Shown one piece after another: positions 22,103 through 32,968 of a DNA stretch of 64,000 nucleotides. The stretch is from Plantago ovata. Taxonomy: Eukaryota > Streptophyta > Magnoliopsida > Lamiales > Plantaginaceae. The notes below the pieces were generated by a model that was not told where the DNA came from, did not search any database, and saw nothing but the letters and a program-made list of their open reading frames with translations. The stretch is from the NCBI GenBank assembly GCA_028274465.1, contig CM051458.1, positions 20,041,566 to 20,105,565 on the forward strand, written 5' to 3'. The position numbers were made by a program, and so were the translations under genes. The first letter of the stretch is position 1. Each line of letters opens with the position of its first letter.

Positions 22103-23399
22103 TGATGAACGAGATTGTCAGACTCGAACAATCAAATAAATTTGTTTGAAAGCCAAGGGCAACTCACAACTACACAAAACACGTAGTGCATAGGTAAGAT
22201 GACCTCGAGTGTCGATCTCTAGGGACTTAACTAGCTTTAACTAAATAACTATTATAAATTCAGAAAACAAATTTTAACTTAGCTTTATTTAACAATATAT
22301 GATGAGAGCTGGTGATAGTATGCTCCTTCTAAGCATCGGGTTCTAATTATGCATGAAAGTGCAACTCGTACTACTTTAAAGTAATTCGAATTAACAAACA
22401 CCAAAAGACAGATTTGTAGACGTGTATTTTGAAAGCTCCCTATCTATACTAATACTTGGCTAAGGTTGTCAGGCTTAGTTCAAGCAGTACTTGATAATTA
22501 TAATTATTGAATCGATGATCTTGAATTGTCCTAGTGTTGTTAACACTTTTATACGAAGATATTTGGCTTAGTAGGATCAAAGAATCGAATAAAACAATTA
22601 TACAAGTAAAAGATTCAGAAACTCAATCATGCACAATATGAACCCTAGCTATGAATTTACATACTACCACCAACTAGAAACTTAGCTACTCATATCAAAA
22701 TCGAAATCAACACAAGCAATCATAGATGAAAACATAATTGAATTGAAAGATAGAGTATGAAAAAGGTGAGATACAAAGTTACCACCGAGGGTTGTCAATC
22801 TCCGGTGAATTGCTAAACTCACAAGTTTCTAGCAAGGTGAGATCAAAAGATGTCTGAATCTCTACCTTGGTGCTCCAATATGCTAAAATAAAGTAGTTCT
22901 AAGAGAAAAAATACCCAGAACAATCTCTAGGGTTTATGTCTGCAAAATTATGATACTAAGATCTAAAAATTCGCAACTTTTACAATTATATATAGTAGCT
23001 GTCGGAAACTCCCAGGCGCACCGCCTGGCACCAGGCGGATCGCCTGGGTGCGCTGTGCCAGGCGGTGCGCCTGGCACGGGCAGAGAGTTGCCCGTGCTCT
23101 TCTTCCTCCAAGTCATCGATATTTGGCCTTGAGCACGGTTTTGAGCTCCGAAACTTGGTCATTTGGCCTGGAAACATGTCCCGGTACTCCTTGACACACC
23201 ACGGGTGATCTCGTTGCACCTAAACTTCAAAGTTCCGCCATGATTCATATCAAAAAGTGCGATTTTCACCTAAATCCTGAAAATAACAAAGAAAATAGAA
23301 ACGTGACACGATTCTAACAAAATGCACTAAAATGCATGCAAGAGGATAGCTAAATTGGTGAAAAAGACCCGAATGATAGTGTAAAAAACACTGTCATCA
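22103..23399 (-). repeat. 3' LTR of the Athila-type element
   Basis: 1297 bp. It contains three palindromes of the CCAGGCG-N3-CGCCTGG type at 23012-23028, 23031-23047 and 23056-23076. The last has nine-base arms. Confidence 0.88.
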
Positions 23400-23884
23400 A
23401 ACTCCCCAAACCGAACCTTTGCTTGTCCTCAAGCAACTAGCTAGACTCTATGCAAACTACATGCAACACAAAGAGGAGTCTCATGCCAAACAAGAAGAAC
23501 TAATCTATTGTATCTACCAAATGCTTATGAACAAAGACCATACAAATCATAACGTGGAAGTAGGTTGAAGAATGCCTCGATTGAACTCATACACATTCAC
23601 ATATGCACTTTGTTAAATAAGGGAATCTCTCATAACATTCTCTACCTGGACCTAGTCAATGACGACGTAATGATGCATATTAAAATACAAATGGTTGCCC
23701 CGTGCCTATGAAACTGAGGGCTTACTACTGTTCACCAAGTGAGACTTTCCCTCAAGAGAGGTCGAACCAATACTGGCTCTCATCAAACGAAGCAGGGCTC
23801 CCTAATAGACAACACTCCCCTATTCTACCCGACTCTTAAAGCAAAAGCTCTTCACCACTTCCTGAATGGCAGGACGAGGGTGGT
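23400..23884 (-). other. polypurine tract, hairpin and 3' interior of the Athila-type element
   Basis: On the - strand a TTGCTTG-AGGA-CAAGCAA hairpin (23419-23436) precedes GGTTTGGGGAGTT, which abuts the 3' LTR. The stretch to 23884 is alignable by eye with 16490-16970 of the other Athila-derived element. Landmarks include GATGAGAGCCAGTATTGGTT and AACAGTAGTAAGCCCTC. No coding frame. Confidence 0.75.
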
Positions 23885-24683
23885 TGTAACGGTATCGGTT
23901 TTTAAAAACAAAATAATTTCTTGAAAAGTGAAAATCCGAAATAATTTTAAAAACAACGGTCGGCAATAAATGCCATAATAATAATTGACGCGCACAGCGC
24001 TAACAGAGTCGAGTAAAATCCAACGGTAACTTAGAAATCAAAAGAATAACAACTAATGAAGACAGTAAAAAGTTTCATCTTCTTATTTCGAAATAAATTC
24101 CCCAAAGACATCCCAGCCCCTTCTCTCAGTCGCTGGCATCCTCAGTAGTATCTGGAAGGAAGGAATTTTGAAAACAGAAAGAGTGCGTGAGATAAAGGAT
24201 CTCAGTGAGGTTCTAAGTTAACAAACACAAAGTAAACAGTTTTTGAAACCAAAATCCTTTGCAGCAAAAAAATAACAAACAGAACAAATCACATAACAGA
24301 ATGACAAAATAGATAAGTCGAAGACCGTTGGTGCAGCCCGCCTTGTTACTCCTACTCCCAGATTGCCCTTATAGCTCCCTCCAGAGGGTGCATAACTCCG
24401 GACAGAAACAGAAACCCCCGTGTACTTTGGGGAAACAAAACATACGACCCTAATAGACCTCAACGACTTTTGCCTCGCGCCTAAAAGGGATTAGACTAGG
24501 CAATAATCAAGCAAACCCGATAGTCCTCTACTACCCAAGCCTACCTAATTACGACCTAATCGACCGGTCACACAGAAACAGACAGAACAGATACAGAACA
24601 AACTGATACGAATAATCAAACACCGAGAAGTGTTCCTGCAGAAAAGTTAATCCAGAACAGAGTAGCAATAAACAAAGAAAGTA

Positions 24684-25616
24684 GGGTCCATATCTTTTTA
24701 GTACCCTGCAAGATATTCTAATATCATATTTGTTCCCACTAGACTAACAATTACATTTTGGTACCCAAAATTGACTTTTTCACTTTTCAATTATTGAACT
24801 TTGGCTGATCCAAACAGCCTTAGTGAAAAAACATGATTTTCTTAATTTTTCTTTTTCATAATTGTTCATAGATTGAATAAGAATTTTTTCATAATTTTTC
24901 TTTTTCTTTTTTTCTTCCTTTTTCTTTTTATTCTCACCCTTATTCTTTTCTATTTTCTTCCTTTTTCTTTTTCTTTTTCTTTTTTTCATCTTCTTCTTCT
25001 TCAATTTTCCGGTACCGGAATTATGTCCGGTACCGAAGCTCCGACAGTGACGCTCCGATCGAGCTTCACTCATGGAGACAGTGAAGCTCTCCAACCGAGC
25101 TTCACTGTAACAGTGAAGCTCCGATCGGAGCTTCACTGTTACAGTGAAGCTCCGATCGGAGCTTCACTGTTACAGTGAAGCTCGAATCGGAGCTTCACAA
25201 CCCCGATTTGGGGATGTGGATTGGAGCTTCACAGCTCCGATTGGGGTTGTGAAGCTCCGATCTGGAGCTTCACGCCCCAAATCGGAGATGTGAACTTCTG
25301 ATAGCTCCGGTCACCGGAGCTCCGATCTTCTTTAATTTTTTTTATTTTTATTTTTTAATATGTATTTTACTTTTTGTGATATTTCATTTAATATTAAGCT
25401 TATAGGGTAATAAAGTTTTAGAAATTATGTAATTTAAGAAACAAAGAAAAAGAAAAAGAAAGTTAAGGCCTTGTTTGGATCACCCAATGGCAATTGTGTA
25501 ATTACAGCAAAGTCAGTCCAAAAATCCATTTTCAGGTACTAGGATGTAATTGTTGATCTAATGGGAACAAATATGATATTATGGCGTCTATCAGGGTACT
25601 AATGTGATATTAACTT
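24684..25616. mobile_element. MULE-like foldback element, non-autonomous
   Basis: The nine bases AAGAAAGTA occur on both sides (24675-24683 and 25617-25625), the duplication length of Mutator-like elements. The ends form long imperfect inverted repeats: TAGTACCCTG, TAATATCATATTTGTTCCCA and AACAATTACAT are found in the left end and, inverted, in the right end. Inside come a pyrimidine-rich run, a highly palindromic GC-rich core and an AT-rich run. There is no transposase. It lies inside the Tekay-type solo LTR and is therefore the youngest layer at this place. Confidence 0.85.
25010..25322. repeat. array of nested palindromes (CCGGTACCGG and GAAGCTCCGATCGGAGCTTC)
   Basis: About eight copies of GAGCTTCAC/GTGAAGCTC in alternating orientation, with joints such as CTCCGATCGGAG and CACTGTTACAGTG. 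The whole core could fold into several long cruciforms. It begins and ends with CCGG-type palindromes. Confidence 0.85.
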
Positions 25617-25900
25617 AAGAAAGTAAATAGTCATACTTAGGACTTAGTTACTTTTACGCAGAAGCATACAGTATAACAAAATATGTAGTAATAGATACAG
25701 ATAGTCACATAGCCTTCCAGTTTTTCGCAAATAGATAAGTTTAGGGGTGAACACTCACCTCAACTTGCAAGCAAAAGTCTCCAACGAGCAGTGAGCTTAA
25801 GAGTTATCGAACGACGGAGAACCTAAATAGAAAGTAACTAGTTACACTTCAGAAGTCGAACGAACGGAAGGAAAAAGGTCGGTAAAGAAGTGGTAAAGAA

Positions 25901-25962
25901 GGGGTTCGAACTCGGGACCTCTAAGTTAGTCACACTACCCTTAACCAACTAAGCTAGAGGGT
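25901..25962 (-). other. tRNA-like segment with pol III box A and box B motifs in the solo LTR
   Basis: On the - strand the segment reads ACCCTCTAGCTTAGTTGG, TTAAGGGTAG, ... GAGGTCCCGAGTTCGAACCC. TAGCTTAGTTGG fits box A and GAGTTCGAACCC fits box B, at the spacing seen in tRNAs. An anticodon arm is not convincing, so it is not called as a tRNA gene. It could be a tRNA relic or an insertion of a tRNA-derived SINE head. Confidence 0.6.
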
Positions 25963-27119
25963 AAATTACTACCAAAGCACCAATGTAGAAACTAGTTAAC
26001 TTGAAACGTTTTCAGAAAACTCTCTTTCAATCTATGGAAATTACTAAAATACCCTCAAAGGTAAATTGCAAAACAGTTTTACACTTTCAACAAACTCCAG
26101 AATAGTCCTCAGGGAAAACTTGTTTTAACAGTTTAGTCCAGAACAGTGAAATTACAAAAATACCCTCACACATCAATTGCAGAAAAGTCCTTTTAGTTTT
26201 TAGAAAGTACAGTCAAGTCCAACAGTTTCTTAAACTTGCACAACAGTCCTCAAAAACATAGAAGTCTCTCAAATTAGTCCTCAGTCAACATTGGTCAAAG
26301 ATAAATTGCGAAAAGGTCCTTTTAAAGTACAACAAACTCAAACCAGTCCTCACATATCAGATTACTATACTAAGGTCCAGTTGAGTTTTTCGAAGCCAAA
26401 CAATTCCAACACGGTCAACATACGAGGTCAACAACAGTCTATCCACAACAACAATAAACTATCCTAGGTCCCAGTTCTTAGTTCAATACGAGGCCAGAGT
26501 ACGATGGGTAAAACGGACATAGCAGGGAAAAGAAGAAACCGAAAAAGGAAACAGAGTACTACCTTTGGAACTGAACAGAGAGAACGGACTGAAGGATCGA
26601 AGCCGAACGGATAGCACGCACGGGGGACTGGAAGGACGGTACCGGAACGAGCGAGTACGGTACTATAATGCGTGGAAAAACAAACGAACAAGAAATCGAA
26701 ATCAAATCTCAATCGAGATCCAAATCAACACAACCAAACTGAGCCGAACAGAGCTTACCGGGAGTTATCCAGATCAGGACGGAGCGGAGGGATCGAACGG
26801 CGCACGGAACGGCACAGCAGATCGGAACAGAGGGCGGCACGGCGGAACGGTTCAGAAAGCGGCGCGGCTCGGGTGTAGCACGGACGGCGGAACACGGGCG
26901 AGGAGACGACGGACAGAACGGCGGTGAGCCAACGGAGACGGAACGGCGGCGCTTCGCGGATCATATGGATCGGGACAAAAGCAGCGCGGAGGAACGGCAC
27001 GGGGACGGAACGGGCGGCGTGGACGGTGCGGACGGCGCGAGCGAATCAGAACGGCGCACGGCAGCGGTGACTCGATCGACGGCGGGGAGCAGCAGCAACA
27101 ACAACCTCTTCTTCTCTCT

Positions 27120-27133
27120 TCTCTCTCTCTTTT

Positions 27134-27164
<31 letters not shown>

Positions 27165-27180
27165 CTCTTTCTTTCTTTTG
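27120..27180. repeat. TTTC microsatellite
   Basis: Mostly uninterrupted CTTT/TTTC units near the LTR start of the solo LTR, followed by two to three telomere-like GGGTTA units at about 27210-27230, which are too few to mean more than chance. Confidence 0.85.
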
Positions 27181-27487
27181 GCGGAATGAAGAATGAAGAC
27201 TAGGGGTAACGGTTAGGGTTAGGGTTAAGGAAAAGGGCCGGTCAAAGGGTCAGAAGACTAGGTCACAGAAATGGGCCAAAAGGAGTCAGAAATAACCAGT
27301 CCTTCCAACTCGGTCCAAACGTAACGAGACGAATTAGTTTACGGGAATTAACTAAATCGCTCACGCAAGAAGTGAATTAAATAATTACGGAATATAATAA
27401 ATTACTTCGATAATTAATTAATTAAATTAAATAATTAAATAATTAAATCATAAATAAATAATTAAAAAAATGGGGTGTTACAGTGGT

Positions 27488-28131
27488 ATTGAACAGGCCT
27501 TGGACTAGGTGACACGAAAAACACAAGGAGCACCACGTGTTCGCGAACTTGCCTTGTAGTTCAAGGCATGCATTGGTAGTGGCCATAAATGGTCTTCCAA
27601 GCAGCACCACGTGTTCGCGAACATGGCTCTTTCCTTCCTCGGCTGACTTCATCACTACAAAATCTGAAGGCATTATCAATTTGTCTACCTTCACGAGGAT
27701 ATCCTCAATTATTCCCACAGGGCGCTTCACGCTTTGGTCCGCCATCTGTACAACCATCTCAGTTGGCTTCACTTCTCCGAGGTCTAGGGCTTTGTATACT
27801 GAGTAGGGCATCAGGTTGATGCTAGCTCCTAAGCCGAGCATAGCCTTGGTGGATCGTCCATTCCCCATGGTAATATCTATGATGAAGCTCCCTCGGTCTC
27901 TTTGCTTTGCAGGAAGCCCCGCTATAGAATTCACTGTCTCCATCCCGTTAACGTCCCCCCTAGAGCAATCCTTTTATTGCTCTTAACCTCCCGAAAGAAC
28001 TTTGTATAGGCGGGAACATTTTGGATTAGCTCCAATAGAGGAACATTAACTTCGACTTTAGAGAGGCGCTTGAATAGCGGTGACTCCTGTATATCCTTCT
28101 TGGCTGGCTTGATTCTACCAGGGAATGGCAT
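27488..28131 (-). CDS. Athila aspartic protease region
   Basis: The - strand frame contains LPAKQRDRGSFIIDITMGN, GASINLMPYSVYKALDLGE (the place of the active-site motif), PVGIIEDILVKVDKLIMP and LLGRPFMAT. These blocks match the Athila protease layout. The upstream part at about 27931-28131 (ESPLFKRLSKVEVNVPLLE) is the conserved gag-protease junction of this family. Fossil. Confidence 0.82.
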
Positions 28132-28205
28132 GTGAGGTTTCGGGGCACATAAGGGTTGGAGAACTTATGAAGTCCCTCCTCAATGTTTGGTGTGTCCCCC
28201 TTCTC

Positions 28206-28824
28206 TTAAGATGCGCGGGGTGCATCGTTCTGCACTTGAGAATCTGTTGAGCCCTCACCAACTTCATTCTCCTTGCTTATCCCTGCATTGTTATTCACAG
28301 TAGATTTAACATGTTTAGGACGTACAAAATTAGAGATTTTAGTTACCTTTCCACCATGGAGGAGTAGGTTTACTTCCTCGAACTCAGGGGTCTCGGTGGT
28401 AACCGCTGGGATGTGCTCCACATCATGAAGGTTGTCGACGACGGGTGAAATCGAGGAGCTGGGGTCGTCCAGCTCCCTGGAGCTGTGGGCCGGACCGCTC
28501 CCCACCTCAGGCGGTGCGCCTGGGAGTGGCAGGGGCGTCCCCAGCTCTCTGGTGCTGTGGGGCGCACCGCCCCCCACCTCAGGCGGTGCGCCTGGGAGTG
28601 GCAGGGGAGTAGTCTCCGTTCTGCTCCTGTGGGGCGCACCGCCCCCCACACCAGGCGATGCGCCTGGGGTGGCCAGAGGGCACGCCTGTGTAGGGCGCAC
28701 GGCCCCCCACACCAGGCGGACCGCCCCTCACCTCCAGTGAGGCGTCCCCTGTGAATTGTTCTCCGAACGCAGGTGCATGAATTTCTTCTACCTTCTCACA
28801 CTTTAACAAGCTGACTTCCTCCAT
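28206..28824 (-). CDS. gag-protease spacer with palindrome-derived amino-acid repeats
   Basis: The coding strand passes through four GC-rich palindromes (about 28507-28740). They are read as repeats of the type PGAPPEVGGGAPHS, and a second frame is also open (LRWGAVRPTAPE). The repeats lie between the gag core and the protease, where such a low-complexity insertion is tolerated. No function is recognised. Confidence 0.6.
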
Positions 28825-29064
28825 TAGTCACTCAGTTACTGCTACACCCTCAAAAACCTGTGCTATACGAAGGTTCTGTTCAACTTGTCTTGCATGTGCG
28901 ATTTCAAATACACTCTCAGTGGCTTTAATTCCTGCATAAATTGAAAGTTCATCCTCCTCACTAATATCTTCTTCTCGATACGCCTCAGATAAGCTTTCAG
29001 CTCCACCTCGGTCTAGTCTCTCACTGGTGATGTGACTTGGTGTTAGTCTCTCAGACTGCGCGGA

Positions 29065-29579
29065 TCAACTGGCGTACTTACGGAAGACCTTTTCATCCTG
29101 TTCAACCGTACATTCTTCCAATCCTACGCACAACCCATCCACTCTAAGCCTAACCTCATCACGTAACCCACTAAAAAAATTCCAAATCAACTCCCCATCG
29201 TCGAAACGGTGATGGGGGCACTCTCGTTTATACTTCTCAAAACGATCATAGGTGTCACAAAACCGCTCATCTTCTTCTTGATTGAAGTGTTCAATCCTTC
29301 CTCGTAAGGCCATTGTCTCTTGGTAAGGCATAAATCGCGCCAAAAACTCCTCTACTACTTGGTCCCAAGTCTTTAGCGATCCTGGTGCTAACCTTGCCAT
29401 CCAAAGCCTTGGCTCATACCCAAGGCGAAAGAAAATAACTTCCTGCATACTTGGTCCTCTGTAAACCCCTTCGTCGGAATTCGGGCTATTTCCTCCTCGT
29501 AGGATCGAATGAAACTCAATGGATTCATCCCTACTCCGTCCTCAAACCTTGGTATGTTCCTTACCACGGAACTTGTCAC
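29065..29579 (-). CDS. gag core (Athila-type element)
   Basis: Athila gag motifs: RNIPRFEDGVGMNPLSF, GYEPRLWMARLAPGSLKTWD, QVVEEFLARFMPYQ, ERFCDTYDRFEKYKRECPHH and LIWNFFSGLRDEVR. The order matches the retrotransposon gag (Retrotrans_gag) domain that forms the particle shell. Broken; fossil. Confidence 0.8.
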
Positions 29580-29835
29580 CTCATACCCAGTTAACTCATC
29601 CTCCAGTTATATAGTCGATCCTCTCTTAACCTGCGAAAATTGGGGTGTCATGCGAGCCCTCATGGACGTCATACCTGGATATCTGTGACAGGAGTTACTC
29701 ACAACCAAAAATCAGTCATATTAGTTCTGACCAAAATTTGGAATTCAACTTCTAAACTAGACAAACTAAGATCACTTATCCTATAAATTGAATGCTGAAA
29801 ATGTAAATAAGCTAAAGAGTAAAAAAGAGTTAAAG

Positions 29836-29855
29836 TCCCCGGCAACGGCGCCAAT
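29836..29855 (-). other. primer-binding site
   Basis: On the - strand, TTGGCGCCGTTGCCGGGGAC begins two bases after the 5' LTR. It is the standard Athila site. Confidence 0.8.
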
Positions 29856-29856
29856 T

Positions 29857-31085
29857 TGATGAACGAGATTGTCAGACTCGAACAATCAAATAAATTTTTT
29901 TGAAAGCCAAAGGGCAACTCACAATTACACAAAACACGTAGTGCAGAGGTAAGATGACCTCGAGTGTCGATCTCTAGGGACTTAACTAGCTTTAACTAAA
30001 TAACTATTATAAATTCAGAAAACAAATTTTAACTTAGCTTTAATTAACATATATGATGATAGTTGGTGAAAGTGCAACTCGTACTGCTTTAAAAGTAATT
30101 CGAATTAACAAACACCAAAGACAAATTTGTAGACGTGTATTTTGAAAGCTTCATATCTATACTAATACTTGGCTAAGGTTGTCAAGCTTAGTTCAAGCAG
30201 TACTTGATAATTATAATTATTGAATCGATGATCTTGAATTGTCCTAGTGTTTTTCACACTTTTATACAAAGATATTTGGCTTAGTCGGATCAAAAAATCG
30301 AATAAAACAATTATACAAGTAAAAGATTCAGAAACTCAATCATGCACAATATGAACCCTAGCTATGAATTTACATACTACCACCAACTAGAAACTTAGCT
30401 ACTCATATCAAAATCGAAATCAACACAAGCAATCATAGATGAAAACATAATTGAATTGAAAGATAGAGTATGAAAAGGAGAGATACAAAGTTACCACCAA
30501 GGGTTGTCAATCTTCGGTGAATTGCTAAACTCACAAGTTCCTAGCAAGGTGAGATCAAAAGATGTCTGAATCTCTACTTTGGTGCTCCAATATGCTAAGA
30601 TAAAGTAGTTCTAAAAGAAAAAATACCCAAAACAAGCTCTAGGGTTTATGTCTGCAAAATTATGATCTATGATCTGAAAATTCGCAACTTTTACAATTAT
30701 ATATAGTAGCTGTCGGAAACTCCCAGGCGGACCGCATGGCGTGCCAGGCGGTGCGCCTGGCACGAGCAGAGAGTTGCCCGTGCTCTTCTTCCTCCAAGTC
30801 TTCGATTTTTGGCCTTGGGCACGGTTTTGAGCTCCGAAACTTGGTCATTTAGCCTGGAAACATGTCCCGGTACTCCTTGACACACCACGGGTGATCTCGT
30901 TGCACCAAAACTTCAAAGTTCCTCCATGATTCATATCAAAAAGTGCGATTTTCACCTAAATCCTGAAAATAACAAAGAAAATGGAAATGTGACACTATTC
31001 TAACAAAATGCACTAAAATGCATGCAAGAGGATAGCTAAATTTGTGAAAAAGACCCGAATGATAGTGTAAATAACACTATCATCA
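29857..31085 (-). repeat. 5' LTR of the Athila-type element
   Basis: 1229 bp, aligned with 22103-23399 along its length. It holds only two palindromes (30723-30739 and 30742-30762) where the 3' LTR has three, and lacks about 40 bp present near 22310-22355 in the other copy. Confidence 0.88.
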
Positions 31086-31098
31086 GAAGCTCTTCGCT

Positions 31099-32963
31099 TC
31101 AGCGAGTGCGGCTACCAGAGAGATCAGTGATAGGAGCTGTTGCACTGGTCCCCCCTCGCGCCGGGCTAAGAAGCTCCTGGATCTCGATCGGGTCTCGCTC
31201 CTTCTCCTGAGATTCACTTTTGGCCTTCTCGTACAGCACAAGCTCGAGCTCGACAAAGTCTTGAGGCCGACCAAGAACTGGGTCGTTCACCTTTATCCAT
31301 GCAGCATTACTGAGAGCCGCCTTCTCGAAAGGATAAAGGATCCCGGTCCTCAAGCACTCGGGGACCCAAGCTGCGAGATAGGATGGCTTGCTTGGATAGG
31401 AAACTTCCGGATCAGTCACAAGCTCCCAGAATTCGCACGCTTGGTGCATCTCATCGGTGATCTCTTCATCAGGGTAGCGGGACAGATCCTCGCGCCTCCC
31501 AGCATGCATATCCTCGTGAGCATCCGGATCAAAGTCCGGAGGAAGCATGTTCACTCGCTTAAGTTTGCCGATACAAGAGAAGAAGCCCTCCTCGCGCGAT
31601 GCATCTCTCACATCTTGCTGGACCATTTTATAAGTGTTAGAGGCCATGAAGGCCCGAGCTGTCTCCAAGCGGCTGCCTTTGAGAAAGGAGAGGACGCTGT
31701 TCTTGAATTTTCCCATGCAGATCGACAAGTTGGCATAAGCCCCCTTGTATCACTTAGTCCTCGCCCTCTCCTTGGCGAGCTCCTTCTCAAGGTAGTCGAC
31801 CTCAGCATAAAGCTTGTCGGTCTCAACCTCCACGACCTTGTTTTTACTCTGCTCGGCCGCCAACTTCTTCTCAAGGTCCTCGATCACAATGCCTATATCC
31901 GCACGATCAGCAGCAACTTGGCCATAAGCCTCCTTCAAATTCTCGAGCTACATCAAAGAAGAATTCAGAGTTAGCAAGGAGATCAGTTTTAAACTTAGAA
32001 ACTTATTTGATAAAACAAAGTAAGCAAAGCTACCTGAAGCGAGCACATGCTAAGCTCGTGGGCGCGATCCAGTTCTGACATCTGGATTAGCCTCTTCACT
32101 TCGGCCTCCTGACTTATAGCTGCAATCTTGCTCTTCTTGCGAGGAGGTTCATTGTTACCTCTGAGCACAAGTTTCCTCGACCCAGCGCCCTTCTTCGCTA
32201 CAGGCTTCTCTGGTCGCTTCTCCTGCTCCCCGGCCGCAGCCTCCTCGGCCTGTTTAGCAGCCGCATCTTCCTCAGCTTTTTTGAGAACCTCAACGGGATT
32301 CTCACGGGTCTCGAGCCCTTCCTGCACCAGAGCATCTCGGTGGTGCGAGGCACTCCTTGGCGGAGAGAGATTGAGAGAACCAAGGATCTTCGTATCCTTG
32401 TTTGTCATACGTTGCTTTCTCCTCTGCTCCTCCTTTTCTGCCAATGTCCTCGACATTATCCAATGAAACCAGTAAGTTGCAGAGAAAAACACAAGTTAGA
32501 AAAGGAAGCGAGAAGCGTAAAAAGCGAGAAAGGTACAAGCGCGAGAACATCACAAGCAAGCAACAAAGGAATGAGCAAGAATGAAATTGACAAGTACAAA
32601 AAGTATAAAAATCTTTCTGAGCATACCGAAGAGCACATTATTCGAGAACCTATTGTCAGTGTACCCAGTATATGCATAAGGAGAAAGACCGGCTAAGTAT
32701 GGAAGGGGCTGCAGAACGAGACCCCAGTAGAAGTACTTCTCGTGATCGGGCCCCTTGTTCTTCTCCTCGAGCTCCAAGACCCACGGGTCTAATTCAGCCG
32801 GCAAAGGATGCTTCTCGGCAATGCGTACTCGATACATAGGTTTGGGGACTCCCCACTCGGCTTCCTCCTCGCTCATGTTGGGTAACTTCTTCTTTTTGAT
32901 ATAGAAGTACCGATGAAACCATTTATAGCCCGAAGAGGAAGGAGCGTCCATGATAAAGCCCAC
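31099..32963 (-). CDS. antisense reading frame of the Tat element, distal part
   Basis: Several open stretches on the - strand encode a protein-like sequence: a globular start (SSSGYKWFHRYFYIKKKKLP), a basic/acidic linker rich in A, E and K, a coiled-coil-like region near 31750-31938 and a C-terminal part (ACEFWELVTDPEVSYPSKPS). The first part resembles the plant 'putative gypsy type transposon' family (Transposase_28-like), known from gypsy-associated frames. The product's role is unknown. The region is separated from its upstream part by the copia insertion at 32969-52556. Broken. Confidence 0.6.
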
Positions 32964-32968
32964 ACCTG

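Larger units (their letters stand above)
23885..27482 (-). mobile_element. Tekay/Del-type gypsy solo LTR
   Basis: On the - strand it begins TGTAACACCCC, the canonical start of Tekay/Del chromovirus LTRs, and ends CCGTTACA. The five bases GTGGT flank it on both sides (23880-23884 and 27483-27487). No interior domain or second LTR lies between the duplications, so it is a solo LTR left by LTR-LTR recombination. Its 3598 bp include a 933-bp MULE-like insertion plus one 9-bp target duplication. It also holds a tRNA-like pol III motif, a TTTC microsatellite and GC-rich DNA at about 26560-27100. Fossil. Confidence 0.85.
22103..31085 (-). mobile_element. Athila-type Ty3/gypsy element with gag and protease only
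   Basis: LTRs 22103-23399 (3') and 29857-31085 (5') both run TGATGAAC...TCATCA on the + strand. A primer-binding site (29836-29855) and polypurine tract (23400-23412) fix the orientation as -. Gag and an Athila-type protease are recognisable; no RT or integrase follows before the 3' region. The interior is interrupted by a solo LTR (23885-27482). The LTRs differ by scattered substitutions and two larger indels, so it is older than the 12370-18456 element. The 5-bp flanks (AAAAG and GAAGC) do not match. Broken in several places. Confidence 0.85.

Noticed and set aside
25901-25962. Functional tRNA gene
   Set aside because: Box A and box B fit, but no convincing anticodon arm or acceptor pairing; kept only as a tRNA-like motif.
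26464-27189. Arginine-rich frames on both strands
   Set aside because: They lie in GC-rich LTR DNA of the Tekay-type solo LTR, without a domain or homology that I recognise.
27206-27232. Interstitial telomere repeat (GGGTTA units)
   Set aside because: Only about three units, too few to distinguish from chance or a telo-box.
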